A stretch of DNA of 64,000 bases from Drechmeria coniospora (Eukaryota > Ascomycota > Sordariomycetes > Hypocreales > Ophiocordycipitaceae). This document shows positions 21,816-32,964 of the stretch, in pieces (the first letter of the stretch is position 1; the number at the start of each line of letters is the position of its first letter). Both the position numbers and the translations under genes were made by a program. The stretch is taken from assembly GCF_001625195.1 (NCBI RefSeq), contig NC_054389.1, positions 12,024,520 through 12,088,519 on the forward strand, read 5' to 3'. Below the pieces are notes generated by a model. That model had not been told where the DNA came from and made no database searches. It was given only the letters and a program-made list of their open reading frames with translations.

Positions 21816-22415
21816 ATGAAGTTCCTCGCCAACATCCTCCTCCTCGGAGCGCTCATTGCTCCCGTCCTCGGTCAGAGGGTGAGCCAGGTTGCCTCACTTG
21901 ACGTGTTACGGGCGCAACGGGACTGACGCTTTTCTCAGGCTTGCCAAACCGACTCAGACTGCGGGCAGTGCATCGGCGGAGGCCCACGACGCAACCACTG
22001 CCAGGCAAACCCCAGGCAGGTGAGTTGGCAAGGCCTCCGTTTGAAATCGTGAATACGTCTCCCCTAACCTACCGATAGGAGTGCCGCAACGACAATGACT
22101 GCGGTCAATGCATCGCAGGCGGCCCTCGCGGTCGACACTGCCAGAACACCAAGCTGGTGAGCCTCCTTTCTCTCCTCCTCCATGAGATGCCTCCTGCTAA
22201 CAAGTTTGTCACCGCCAGCCATGCCGCGTCGATGCCGACTGCGGACAATGCATCATCGGCCCCCCTCCTCGCAACTTCTGCCAGGCAAACCCTCGACGAG
22301 TAAGTCTTCCATGGTTCATCCCCATCTCCTTCAAGCTTGCCAACATTTACGTGTTCTTTAGGACTGCCGAGTCGATGCCGACTGTGGAAAGTGCTTCCGC
22401 AACAAGTGCCAGTAA
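21816..22415 (+). CDS. Small secreted cysteine-rich protein with four exon-encoded repeats
   Basis: Five exons: 21816-21878, 21939-22019, 22079-22156, 22219-22299, 22362-22415. All introns are 59-63 nt and phase 0; the product is 118 aa. Exon 1 encodes exactly a signal peptide (MKFLANILLLGALIAPVLG plus Gln-Arg). Exons 2-4 each encode one module of 26-27 residues of the form C..D.DCGQCI.G.PR...CQ, and exon 5 a shortened fourth module (DCRVDADCGKCFRNKCQ). Each full module has four Cys (C-x5-C-x2-C-x8/10-C), so intramodule disulfides are likely; the mature protein has 16 Cys in about 97 residues. The family is not one I can name. The size, secretion signal and Cys content are those of small secreted effector-like or antimicrobial-like peptides. 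One module per exon with identical phase implies growth by exon duplication. Confidence 0.85.
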
Positions 22416-22599
22416 AGCGTCAATGGTGAGGTGAAGTCGACATCTAGCTTGTCTGATGGCTGTCTTGACATGATACGTTGCATGTGGCATCGATCAATTT
22501 CATTTCCCATAGCAACGAATAAGACAGTCAGCTCAGGTTGCCTTTCCACCTCCATGTGATTATCTCATGCCAAACTATGTAAACTGTATTGACATTGGT

Positions 22600-22950
22600 G
22601 AGAATATCCCCTCAAGTGTCCGTCAGCTCAAGATGGTGGTGATGTTGAAAAGCGAACGCATGAATATGTTCTGATACTAGACTTGATTCTTCATTTCGGA
22701 GAAAAATAGGCAGTCGACGAGGAGCATGCTATCACGCCGTGGAATAACCCAACCACCAAAAGGGGTGAAAGTATCGGAGAATCCCCTCAAGTGTCCATCA
22801 GCTCAAGATGGTGGTGATGTTGAAAAGCGAACGCATGAATATGTTCTGATACCAGACTTGATTCGTCATCTCGGAGAAAAATATGCAGTCGACGAGGAGC
22901 ATGCTATCATGCCGTGGAATTACCCAACCACCAAAAGGGGTGAAGGGTAT
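22600..22950. repeat. 175-bp direct tandem duplication
   Basis: Two adjacent, nearly identical copies begin near 22600 and 22775. The word CTCAAGTGTC occurs at 22611 and 22786. The copies differ at scattered single bases (for example CCGTC/CCATC, TCTTCAT/TCGTCAT), so the duplication is recent. It lies just downstream of the cysteine-rich gene and I see no gene in it. Confidence 0.9.
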
Positions 22951-24055
22951 CACGTCCCGACGACGGCGACAACGGCAGATTCGGTCCCTGTGGTTGTCTG
23001 ATCCTCTCATCCTCCGATGGTCTGTTTCAGAACCACCATCACCTTTTCAATTTTCTCTTCGCTCGAGAGGGCACACACTGCTATAAGATCGAACTGGAGG
23101 GTCAAGCATCACGGCTTGCGGTGTAACCGCGCTTGTGCCGTCTTTGACAACCGCGGCCGACGTAACCTACCCATAGATAACAGAGAGCCCGAGGGGAGTA
23201 AGGAGTACGTCCACTTACGCATCCCTCTAGGTTTAGTAGGATGAATGGGCGATCGCGATACCGGCCACGGCAGATCCTAAGAAGGTCATCATTGGCCTTG
23301 GATCTCGCAGACAGAGTGAACAAGCAATGCAATACGACATTGCCATACCTCGCTCTCCCTGTTTTCTATTTTCGGTTTTGGGCCCCCCTGGCCTCTTTCT
23401 TGACATTGTTTACCACTGTGTTTGTAATTTGGGGGGGTGTTTTTATGCTTTTGCTGCCGTTGTTGCGACCTCTTTTTCGCATATCCCGGGTTTTCGTTGG
23501 AAACGTTAGCTCTCTTCCGGCAAAACCACTTACAAGGCCAACACGATGGCAGAATATCAACTCGTGGAAGCGCAAGAGCTGCGCTTCATCGTTGCTTCAC
23601 ATCATGCTGACGTCTCAAGGCCAGTTGTGGGTTGTCCATCGAGTACGGCATCGAACAAAGAGACATTGGCAGCAGGAGGCGGAGGGGAGAGGGGGCATTC
23701 TTATGCGTATACGGCGCGGAGAAAACGGAAGTGTGTTGGTGAGCTTGTCTCGGCAGCAAATGATTCTCCCCTGTTCCACAGTAACGTGAATGAGTCCTAA
23801 GGGAACCGGGCTTCTGGAGCAGCAAATCAGGCAATTGCTCTGTTGGGGCAGTAAAAGTCTTCATTACCACCTCGCCCATCTCTGGTGAGTCAGGTCTTCG
23901 TCGTAAACTTCCCCTCGTGCGCCCAACCATCAAATGCTCGCCAGTCAACACATCCAACCCGATTCATTCATTATATAATGCTGTGCGTGAGAAAATTGCG
24001 CCATGGTATCATTTCTAGTCCGTACCTGTGATTCGCTGCCAGTGCCAATCTCCGT
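22951..24055. other. Intergenic region, no feature seen
   Basis: Open frames up to 182 aa are present on both strands (for example 23241-23789), but they lack family signatures, intron support and gene-like composition. I see no RNA gene or repeat. Confidence 0.5.
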
Positions 24056-25600
24056 TCACCCGTCCATTCTTGAAAAGCCGAGACCGAGATGTGAATGCGA
24101 CAAGGGCGACGCTGAGCCGTCTGATATGGCACATTCCAGCTCCCGCACCGTCGAGGACGTCAGGTCGTCAAACTCGACAGTATAGGTTGTTTGGCACGTG
24201 ATTTGGTTCCCCTTGGTGTGCGACGCGTCATGGGACCGCTCGGCACGCGAGATTGTGCCCGTCCTTCCCAGCTGCGTCGGTCTCTGCACCGTCATGGATA
24301 GGTGCCTTCCGCTCGAGTACTTTTCGTACGTCCGTTGCGTCGTGCCGAGGAGGCGGGGGAACAACCTCACGAGGAGCAGGCGCAGGGTGGGCATGCATAC
24401 GCAAATAATGCCGACGTTGATCTCAACCGTGGACCAGACGCCGACGTCGAAAAAGTCCCACGTCAGGTTCATCGTCTCGGAGCCAAACTTGACGAGGGAG
24501 CGGAGTCGGAGAATGCTGACGATTGTGACGCTATCGAGGGTTAGAGGGGCGGGGACCGATGGGTTGGCACGACGTACGAGGTGCCGACGCAGAACATGAT
24601 GGCGACGCCAGCCTTCTTCCTCCAGTCCATGTGGAGAGCCCTGAGCTGCCAGAGAGGAATTCCGAGCATCCAGCCGTCGAGGGCGATGCTGATGGCGGCG
24701 TTGGACCAGGCAATGGCGTTGATGTCGAGGCACATGCCCGGGTGCTCCCTGTCCCACTGCAGCCAGAAATGGTTGACGGGGGTGCATTGGAAGAGCGCGA
24801 CGAAGACGAAGATGATGCCGAACAGGCAGACAAAGGCAACGGTTCCCCACAGGAGCCGGCGCACGGCGGTGCTCGGGAAGATGCGGACGTAGAAGCACAA
24901 AAGGGCAATCTTGACGAGGGCAATCTCGGCAAGGTAGTTGATCTCGAGCATGTAAAAGAACATGCCAAAGTCGGCGATCTGGTTCGGCGTCAAGGTCCAG
25001 ACGTCACGGCCCATGCCGTTCTGGACGACGGGGTACGCGTTGAAGACGGTGCTGGGAACGCCGACGACAATGGATGCGAGCGTAAACCAGTCGTCGGGGC
25101 CAAAGTCAATCTTGGCCCAATACTTGTAGGCAAAGCGCTGGATGACGAAGAGGGCCGAGATGATGCCGCACGTGTTGGAGATGGCCACGTAGGACGCGGA
25201 CTTGTCTCGTACAGGCTCATGGCACGCCGTGGCCGTGAGATTTTTGGTCACTGCCGGCCGGTCAGTGTCGGAACGCGCGACGACGGACGGAATGTGCATA
25301 GCTCGACTCACAAAGGGCTTCCCTGACGGTGCAATTCGTCAAGACGCACTTAGTCATGATGCCTTGCAACGTTTGATCGGCGCACATGCAGGCCAGATCG
25401 GTGACGGCGCACGTCGTCGTGCCGTTGTCGGCTCCGAGGCACGACAGCTTGCATTGTCAACTCCCCAACACTTGCAGCTTCATCGAACGAATACATACAG
25501 CGCAGCCGGGGAAGCCAGAGATGGCTGCGGGAAACGATGGCTCCTGGGCCGCCACGGGCAGGGCGACGAGGCCCAGGATGCAGAAATTCGAAGACTTCAT
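24056..25600 (-). CDS. CFEM-domain seven-transmembrane receptor-like protein (PTH11 type)
   Basis: Exons 25600-25499, 25447-25312, 25250-24578 and 24530-24056 give 461 aa; introns are 51, 61 and 47 nt. Residues 1-19 are a signal peptide (MKSSNFCILGLVALPVAAQ). Residues about 24-95 form a CFEM domain whose eight Cys are all visible, the first in FPGC (33), the ACMC pair, and the last in TACHE (89). About seven hydrophobic helices follow, starting at YVAISNTCGIISALFVIQRF and including the FGPDDWFTL and SVTIVSILRLRSLVKF segments typical of the fungal Rhodopsin-like/PTH11 family. The tail of about 110 residues is hydrophilic. Known relatives are plasma-membrane proteins involved in surface sensing and host-related development; the ligand is unknown. 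Confidence 0.9.
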
Positions 25601-28081
25601 GTCGCGGATTCGAGCCACGAGCTTTCGATTCGAGCCACCAGCTTTTGCGTTCAAACGAGCGGCTTGGACGTACGCTGCAGCGTGGTCGATCCTTTTCAAT
25701 GTCCAGCGAAGTGCGAAATCATCTCCTTGGGCGCATCGCGAGGGGTGTGGCCGGGTGCGAGCGCGGCATCAATGGTCGACGAGGCAGAATACGTGTCGAA
25801 GTGGCTATGGGAGCAGGGCAAGACTGAGAAAAAGGAACGACGAGTGGTGGACAGCCGACTCTCACGATATTGGCAGCCATCTGTCTGTTGGAGGTATAAA
25901 GCAAAGGGCCGTGCGTCTGGCGAAAAATCGAGGTCGACGCCAGCCAAGGACGCGATTCTTGGGGGGGACCATGTCGTCCACGTCCGAGCGGGCGGCCAGG
26001 TCTGGTGGTGGGAAAAAATCGATAGATCGATGGCCGTCCAGAGAGAAGTCGGGTCGATGGCGGTGGCTTTCCCACGTAGCCAGCGAACCATTGGCGTACG
26101 ATTCCGCCCGTCCAAGACTTCGAGGGAGGCAGACGGGGCACGAGGGCGGCGTGGGACCTCGACTGCTCCAGAAGCGCTAGAACCTGAGTTTTCCGCCGCT
26201 AGGCCCGGAGACGGAGACGACGGCCGGGCTGCGCATCTGTCGACGAAGCGAATCATGGGTCGTGAGAATCCAAAGGGTCCCTTGGACACGTACGGCAAGG
26301 TCGAGAGGGGGCAAGATCCACAGCGGGAAAAATCATCCGCGCCAGTACCTCCGTACGACTAGAAGTATTGCCGTCCGCTTGAATCCCGTGGCTTTTTCAA
26401 AAATAGGAGTCGATTTATGCACCGCACACGCTGTCTGCGTCGCGAGGATAACGCATTGAGGTGGCTGAAAGTTCTACCCGTGTCGTATCTGCCATCCCGG
26501 TCGACGAGGTGATGGCGGCCGCAGAGATTCATTCGGTTCCCCGCACGAGCTGGGTGTCGGTTTCATCATTTTCCCGAGTTCTATTTTGCTGCCATCGAAA
26601 GAGCCCGCTGCCAAGGGTCCGTTCCAAGGCCTAGGTGTGGCGGGTCCGCAGGGACATGGGTCGATCGGACTTGAACGGATCGAGAAGGCCCCTGGCTCGC
26701 TGGCGGGGACGGCCCTGGCAGCCATGACAGTCCCGAGCCGCGGCTGAGCGGCCCAAACGCCATTTCTAGAATAGCGGACGATGCAAGGTGTGGCAGCCCT
26801 CGGTTCGTGAGCGTTGGCAGCTGAGCTAAATGCGTTTCTGATGGAGCGGCGAGAGAGAGATCAGCGGAGGTTCTGCACGAGCACGAGCACCATGTGCCAG
26901 CCTCGACACCCACCTCTCCATGCACAGGGCGTCTACCTGTACTTGTCGTACCACCGTACCCTTGTCCGAGGCGGCATCTTTCGGGTCTTGCGTTGACGAT
27001 GATGGCAATGTGGAAGAAGCCAACAATGCACCGGAAGATTTACTTCTTCCCAGGCAATGGCATAAAAAGGGAGAGGAGTGGATGGGGGAGAGGAAGAAGA
27101 GGGTGGGTAGAGGAAGAAGAGAGGAGAGGGGGGAGAGGGGAATGGCCATAGTAGCAGTAATTGTACGTGCAAGCACAGTTCAGTACGATACGTGCACAGT
27201 GGGGTGGCAAAAATATCGATTCAATTAGCAACAGGGATGCTACCAAAATCGAATCGTTGTTTTTGTCTACACGTAGTGACTGCACATGTACTTGCACAGT
27301 ACAATGCAGAATATTGTACGGAGTACTTCGTGCCTGCCTGGATAACAGTACGCTCAGTTCGTTCCTTCCCTCGGTCCACTTCAACCGAGCAAATAACGAG
27401 AGGAAATGGGTGTAAAATGTTTGCCGACAGAAGTCGCATCGGAATAGTGCAAGTAGTGTCGGCGTCTTTTTGGCACCCTCTTTCAACCATTTCTTCCTAT
27501 TAATGCTTCCTTTCGGTGCCGCCAACGAGTCCGCATTTGACGCGATGACGAACCCGAGTAATAAAAGTTGAATAGCTGTACATGAATCGAACGTGAAACT
27601 ATATCTACACGTTACTGTCCTCAAAGGGCCATCTTGGAAGTCGCTGCGGATCCCACTGGTTGTGGTAGTTCTCGTCCATCAGTCCAAGGTAAGTCAGAGG
27701 GAACGACATGGCGCATCGACAGTACTACTGACCGATTTCACGAGGCCGATATTCTCAATAATAATCACTGCAGATCCTGGAGTTGTTTGGTATACTCGCA
27801 AAGAGTTTTAAAAAAAATATTGCGTCTTCATTCCAGGAACGGGGGTGTATCCGATAGCTCAACCGGTCCTGCGGACTGGCCAACACCAACCAGGCTTGAT
27901 GGCTTCAACAATGTTCAAACACCTCCACAAGGCGGGCATTGCAGCCATGACGTGTGATTGATACAAAGTAGATATCGTACACGTGGGAGAATCCTCGCTG
28001 CTGATTCACGCGTGAGGCCTTTGTCGGTGGGTGAAGAGCACTGCATGTCAACGGGCCGGGGCGGTGTTGTCGTGCATCGGC
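25601..28081. other. Gene-free region
   Basis: No supported gene. A purine-rich tract (GGAAGAAGAG-like) runs from about 27080 to 27140. Long ORFs around 25202-26362 and 27040-27624 show no domain, signal or intron logic and overlap frames open on the other strand. Confidence 0.5.
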
Positions 28082-29046
28082 TCATTCATCTTCCCCTGCC
28101 CCTTGACCCGACGGCATGGTCGAGTCCGTGTCGGCGTGTCGCAGAAAGAAGTTTTCACTCCAGCCGCCAATGACGCGCAGCATTTTGAAAAAGTTTTCCG
28201 TGCCCGCGTAGACGTACTCGCCGGGGGGGACTCGCGGACCGGGACTCTGCAGCTCCAGCGTCTGCGTGCGAGCGCGAATCATGCGGCGAGCGTAAAGGAC
28301 GGCTAGCTGGCAGTTTTCGGTTTGGAATAGCCGGGCCATTTCGACGAACTGCACATTGCCGAGGCATTCCTTCATCTCTCGGTCCCTGTCAAAATTTCTG
28401 TTCGGTTCCACGAGGCAGAGGTCGCAGGCGCCTACGGGAGTGCCGCTCTCGTCGACAAGGCCGACGGTGAAGCTGGCCCACGGTTCAAAGTTGAAATCGA
28501 AACGGTAAAAGACCTGACCCAAGCCGCTGCCTGTCGAAAAGTGCATGGTTGAATACCGGGAGAGTCTCTACTGCTGCTGCTGGGGAACTTACCATTCTGG
28601 ATGTAGCCCGCCGGCTGGCTTCCGTCGTGCGAAAGCTTGTTTGCGAATCTCGTTTTCGCCTGAATATTCAGCGGAGTCTCGGATTGGGAGTTCCAGTTGA
28701 TGAAGATGTTCTCGAGGAACATCTGAAATACCTCCCAGCTTATCTCGTGGCTCGACGACTGCCTCTTGATGGCCGCGTCGATGATGCGGTAGCATTCCCG
28801 CAACTCGAATTCGTCCAAGTCGTCGGCAGACTCGACTACACGAAGCTGTCCTTTCATCATATCCTTCCGCATCTTTTCAAAGATCCTTTGATGCTTGGCA
28901 GTTGCATCCTCTTCTCCGATAGGGTTGGCAACGGTGACAGCTCCCTCGGGCTCGAACGGGGATGCTGCATCAACTTCCTCTTGCAGCTTAGGCTCAAAAA
29001 CCTCCTCAACGGTCGCACCGGTCTTGGACTTTTTGCATCGAATCAT
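28082..29046 (-). CDS. Conserved-looking protein of unknown function, 300 aa
   Basis: Two exons, 29046-28593 and 28530-28082, with a clean intron (GTAAGT...CGACAG, 62 nt), give 300 aa. There is no signal peptide or membrane segment. The N-terminal 60 residues are charged and Glu-rich; the rest looks globular, with aromatic-rich beta-like stretches (QVFYRFDFNFEPWASFTVGL) and a helical region around GNVQFVEMARLF. The distribution of Trp, Phe and Cys and the frame-preserving intron support a real gene. I do not recognise a family. Confidence 0.68.
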
Positions 29047-32010
29047 TCTCGATTGTTCCCTATTCTCGGTAGCTCAAGTACCAGCGATCAAGGAAAAAGG
29101 AATCGTCTGAATGGGGACAGTAGGAGCGTCAGGTCGGGATTCAATGGGGAATAATTGTGCAGGAGAATGAGTGACGATGGGTTATCAACTTGTGTCTAAA
29201 AGGAAATGCAGTTGTTCATCTCGAATGGTTGGGGGGGGCTTCACTCACACCACCATGGGCATCAACTCCTCGAGTAAAGCGGATGCCTGCGTCTGCCGTT
29301 TCACTCATTGTCCCTCCAACACCACCACTCCTCGCTCCCCCATGGACAATCTTTCCATTTCCATTGCATCTTGGATTGCCCGCAGAGCATTCGCCGAAGC
29401 TCGGTGTGGGATAGCCACATGCATCAAGTCCAAGGGGCCCCAGGTGGCGGCGTGTTTCCCCCTTCATGGCGCCTTGACGCTGCAATGCCGAGGTAGATGC
29501 TCGAAAGCAGCTTGATTTTCCATGCACCACGACGGATATCGACATGGGAAATCACTTGATTTTCGTCCATTTCGTTTACTTTCATGTGCATCCCCGCGTG
29601 CTTGCGACGGACTCGATACACGTTCCTTGCAGCTGGTCACGGCACGAGCACTGCGCCGACGTCAGCCAGCTAGAGATATTTTCTAGTCACTGTTTTCGTT
29701 GCAAAATTACCAATCAGCAATAGGCAAACATCCTTTATGAAGATCAAGCTCGATGCCTGCGGTGCAGTTTACTGAGTGTAGAATACTGAGGTTTATTGAA
29801 AGTTCACTGCAAGATCTTGTCACTCTCGATGCCTGCGATGCAATTTACTGAGGTTTATTGCAAGTTCACTGCAAGATCTTGTCACTCTCCCCGACCATGA
29901 TTCACCCAAGACGCTTTGTTCAGCAGGTTTATCAGCACTCACGGTAGCTTCATGAAGGATACATACTTGAATTTCTGCAGAGGACCAAAACCAATCATGG
30001 AAAATACATCCAACAATACGTTGAGTGACTGGTCCAAGAATGCGATTTTTTTGGAGGCCCCAACCCAACATGGCCAATCCGGGAGCCAGCGTCGATTGGA
30101 ACTCTCAACGGTGAGCGCATGGTGCGCATGTGTAGTTGGCCTAAAAGGGTGACAGGGCATGAACACATCGAAGTTGGTCGTTTTTTTTTCGGAATGATCA
30201 CGGGCTCTGATCATCACAACCACCAATCCTTTGAAGGTGCCGATGCACCATTGGATCCCTTGCTGTTTCGAGGTGGAAGGGACGGTGTCTGGTTCATGTA
30301 TTCGATAGCTGTTACTGCGCTGTGAAACTCGCCACTTGATGAGCCATGGAGATTGAGTGCTTGAAGTGCGTCGCTGCATAACAAAATGAAAGGAAAGGTT
30401 TCCAGTGACCCAGTCGCATCATAGCCAGTCGCACCATGCTCGGATCTCATGACTAGAAGGGGCAAAAGTTTGCTCAGTGCCACGTGTGCTGCATTCCCGC
30501 ATGGCCACAGACGTGGTCATCACCGACGGTTAACGAGGCGGAGAGTTGTCTATAACACGACCGCACCAGGCCGGCTCCATCCCATGGCTGCGGGCTCCTT
30601 GGCTTGAGTTATCGCACATCTCCAAGGGCGGCGGTGTCATGGCTTCCAGGGCCGGTAGTGGCATCTGCGGCGACTCCAGCTTCCTACGCGGATCGAGGGT
30701 GAGCTGAAGGGTACATGTAGATACCATGTCGGAAAATACCGTAGCGGTCGAGATGCTAGAGATGCGAGCGATGGTAGGGGGGGGCGTGGCGCCGGAAATG
30801 GAGGCGTCGGGGAGCAGCCGTTCCGACCGACGCCCCCGCCGATTCAGAAGACGTACGTGGACAGGAATAACGTGAATCCTGGTGTGCTGGGCTTCGGTAA
30901 CAGGTGTCGAGGCCGTCACAGTCGTCATATGTTGATGGGTCATGGCCGTTTGGTGAGGGCGAAGGGATCCGAGCAGTGACTCGACAAGGGGACGTCGGCC
31001 ATGGCCACGAGCTTCGAGGTGCCGTCGGACGGGACCGTCGCAGAAAGCTGCAAGAGCGAGAAAATCTTTGTTACGAGCTTGATGACGGGACGGCTGGCGT
31101 GGACTCGATGGTCGCTGGTCCTTGCCGTCGAACCGCCTGAGAGGGCGGTTGATGGAGGCAACGGAGATGGCGAACGGACGAGCGAAGCCGCCTCTCCCCT
31201 CGCCGGCCTACACGGCCACGGTCATGCCCACGCGTATGTCGGCCGTGATTACTTTTCTCGTTACTGGAATCGAGCGAGACGATGTTGCAGCAGTTGTTTA
31301 TGCGGTTCTTGGCTGGGCTGCTGCCGCGGGCCGCTGGAACAGGCAGACGGAGCAGAAGCACCAGGCTCAGCACAGAAGCATCAGGCTCAGCATGAGCATT
31401 CCGAGCACGTGATCCCTTCCATATTCAATCGGCCTCGTGTAAAACCTTTGTTCTCGAACCTTCGAGCACCTTCTACGACTATAAAGGCGGTCTCGAGACT
31501 CTTGCGGCTCAAGTACCTTCTCGTACCTCGCAGGAGCAGCTGTACAAGGAGACCGTAGTCGATGGTGCGGATGTACAAGTATGTTCCTGTCAGTACCGCT
31601 GCGGAGGCGCACGGCTTGTGCCTGCTTGCTCATGTACTCGTCTGTACGCCGAGATACAACACCGCTAACACATGGCATCGTGACACTCACGCGGTGGGAA
31701 CGAAACGGGCGTACGTGTCAAGATTTCAATCTTGACCCGCTCACCGCCAACGGTCCTTGATCGTCCACATATCACGGTGCCCATCGCACAGCCGAATCCA
31801 GGGCTCGAATGTGATTCAGATGGGCTCATAGAGAGAGGAGAAATATCCCAGCAAACGTCCCGTCCGCCCGTCACAGCGCCCCCTGTCCCGTTCGTCCCTC
31901 GTCCCGTTAGTCTCGCGTTCGGTGTCCGTCCGGCGATGCTCGCGGATGGCTCGCTTCCCGAGGCTCCCGTTCCTCGCTTCCCACGACGAGGCCGGCTCGA
32001 AGTGTTTCGC
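29047..32010. other. Intergenic region with a 62-bp tandem duplication
   Basis: From about 29745 to 29890 a 62-bp unit containing GAGGTTTATTG and CAAGATCTTGTCACTCTC is repeated (29788 and 29850), with older flanking similarity in GATGCCTGCG. From 30530 to 31400 there are competing open frames on both strands with no family signature. No gene is supported. Confidence 0.45.
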
Positions 32011-32964
32011 TCACGAGGCCGACTCTCCAAAGCCCATGAGGGCCACGACGGCTGCCTCCCTGCCGACGAAGCCCATGTCGTCCTCGGCTTGACCCATGGA
32101 CACGCCGCCCTTGCTCCAATCGACCATGAGGCGACGGGCCTGCCATATGGCGAGGTGCTTGTTGAAGCGGTGAATCTTGGTCACCATGCGGCTCAGCAGC
32201 GTCTGGCGCAGCGTGCGTCGCCAGTCGGACGCCTCGATCCAGCGGATGTCGTCGCGTCCGATGGGGCAGAAGGTCTCGGGTCGGCCGGTGAAGGGGTCGA
32301 CCATGGAGAACTCAAGCCTCACCATGGCCGGGTTGCAGCTGTAGGCGGCGGTGGCCGAGACGGCGACGGTGCAGGTTCCCGAACCCGCACAGGCGGCGAC
32401 GTCGCCGTGGCGGTCGGGCGCGACTGGAGAGCAAACATCGGGACGGAGCGTCAACGACGAATCTTTCGGACGCGGAGCAGGGAGGGCCGACTCACGGCAC
32501 ATCTTGCCGGCGACGACCTCGGCGTCTACCTCAAAGTCCATCTCGGGCCGCAACAGCTCGCCGGCCGTCTCGCTCGTCCAGCCGAGGAAGGCGGCGTCGA
32601 GGAAGCCGTCCATGCTCTGGCGCGTGACGGCCGGCGTCGCCTCGTCGTCGGTGGCCCTTCCGCAGGCGTGCAGGACGGCGAAGAACTTGGCCAGCTGCGG
32701 CTCGCTGAGGTGGTCGGCGCACGAGATGGGCCGCCGCATGCCGGGATGCCTCTCGCCCCTCTCGAGCGCGTCGAAGAGCCGCCGGCGAGCCTCCCGAGCG
32801 GCCTCGGGCGAGATGCGCGGACCCGTCGCCACGTAGATGGGAGACTCGGAACGCCGCCGGTGCTTGGGGGAGCGAGCGGAACGGGTCGCGCTGGCCGGCC
32901 GCGAGGGATGCTGTCGGTGCTGTTCGGTTCGTCGAGGCGGCACGGGGATGCCGTCGGCGGCCAT
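32011..32964 (-). CDS. Protein of unknown function, about 293 aa
   Basis: Exons 32964-32496 and 32423-32011 are joined across a 72-nt GTGAGT...CTCCAG intron. Because 72 is a multiple of three and has no stop, an unspliced reading is also open. The frame extends upstream to 33366, but that part is Ser/Pro/Arg low complexity; Met at 32964 (MAADGIPVPP) is the more natural start. The N-terminus is basic and probably disordered. The C-terminal half looks globular (CTVAVSATAAYSCNPAMVRL, PFTGRPETFCPIGRDDIRWI) and helical after HRFNKHLAIWQARRLMVDW. No signal peptide, transmembrane helix or known domain is recognised. Confidence 0.55.
   Translation of the reverse strand: MAADGIPVPPRRTEQHRQHPSRPASATRSARSPKHRRRSESPIYVATGPRISPEAAREARRRLFDALERGERHPGMRRPISCADHLSEPQLAKFFAVLHACGRATDDEATPAVTRQSMDGFLDAAFLGWTSETAGELLRPEMDFEVDAEVVAGKMCRESALPAPRPKDSSLTLRPDVCSPVAPDRHGDVAACAGSGTCTVAVSATAAYSCNPAMVRLEFSMVDPFTGRPETFCPIGRDDIRWIEASDWRRTLRQTLLSRMVTKIHRFNKHLAIWQARRLMVDWSKGGVSMGQAEDDMGFVGREAAVVALMGFGESAS

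Noticed and set aside
27040..27624. 194-codon minus-strand ORF with a hydrophobic start
   Set aside because: The end is a purine-tract translation (Ser/Leu/Pro) and the middle covers GTAC-rich DNA; no family signature.
30530..31558. Competing ORFs on both strands that might be a membrane or secreted protein
   Set aside because: No single frame is continuous, candidate introns do not close in frame, and composition is equally poor on both strands.
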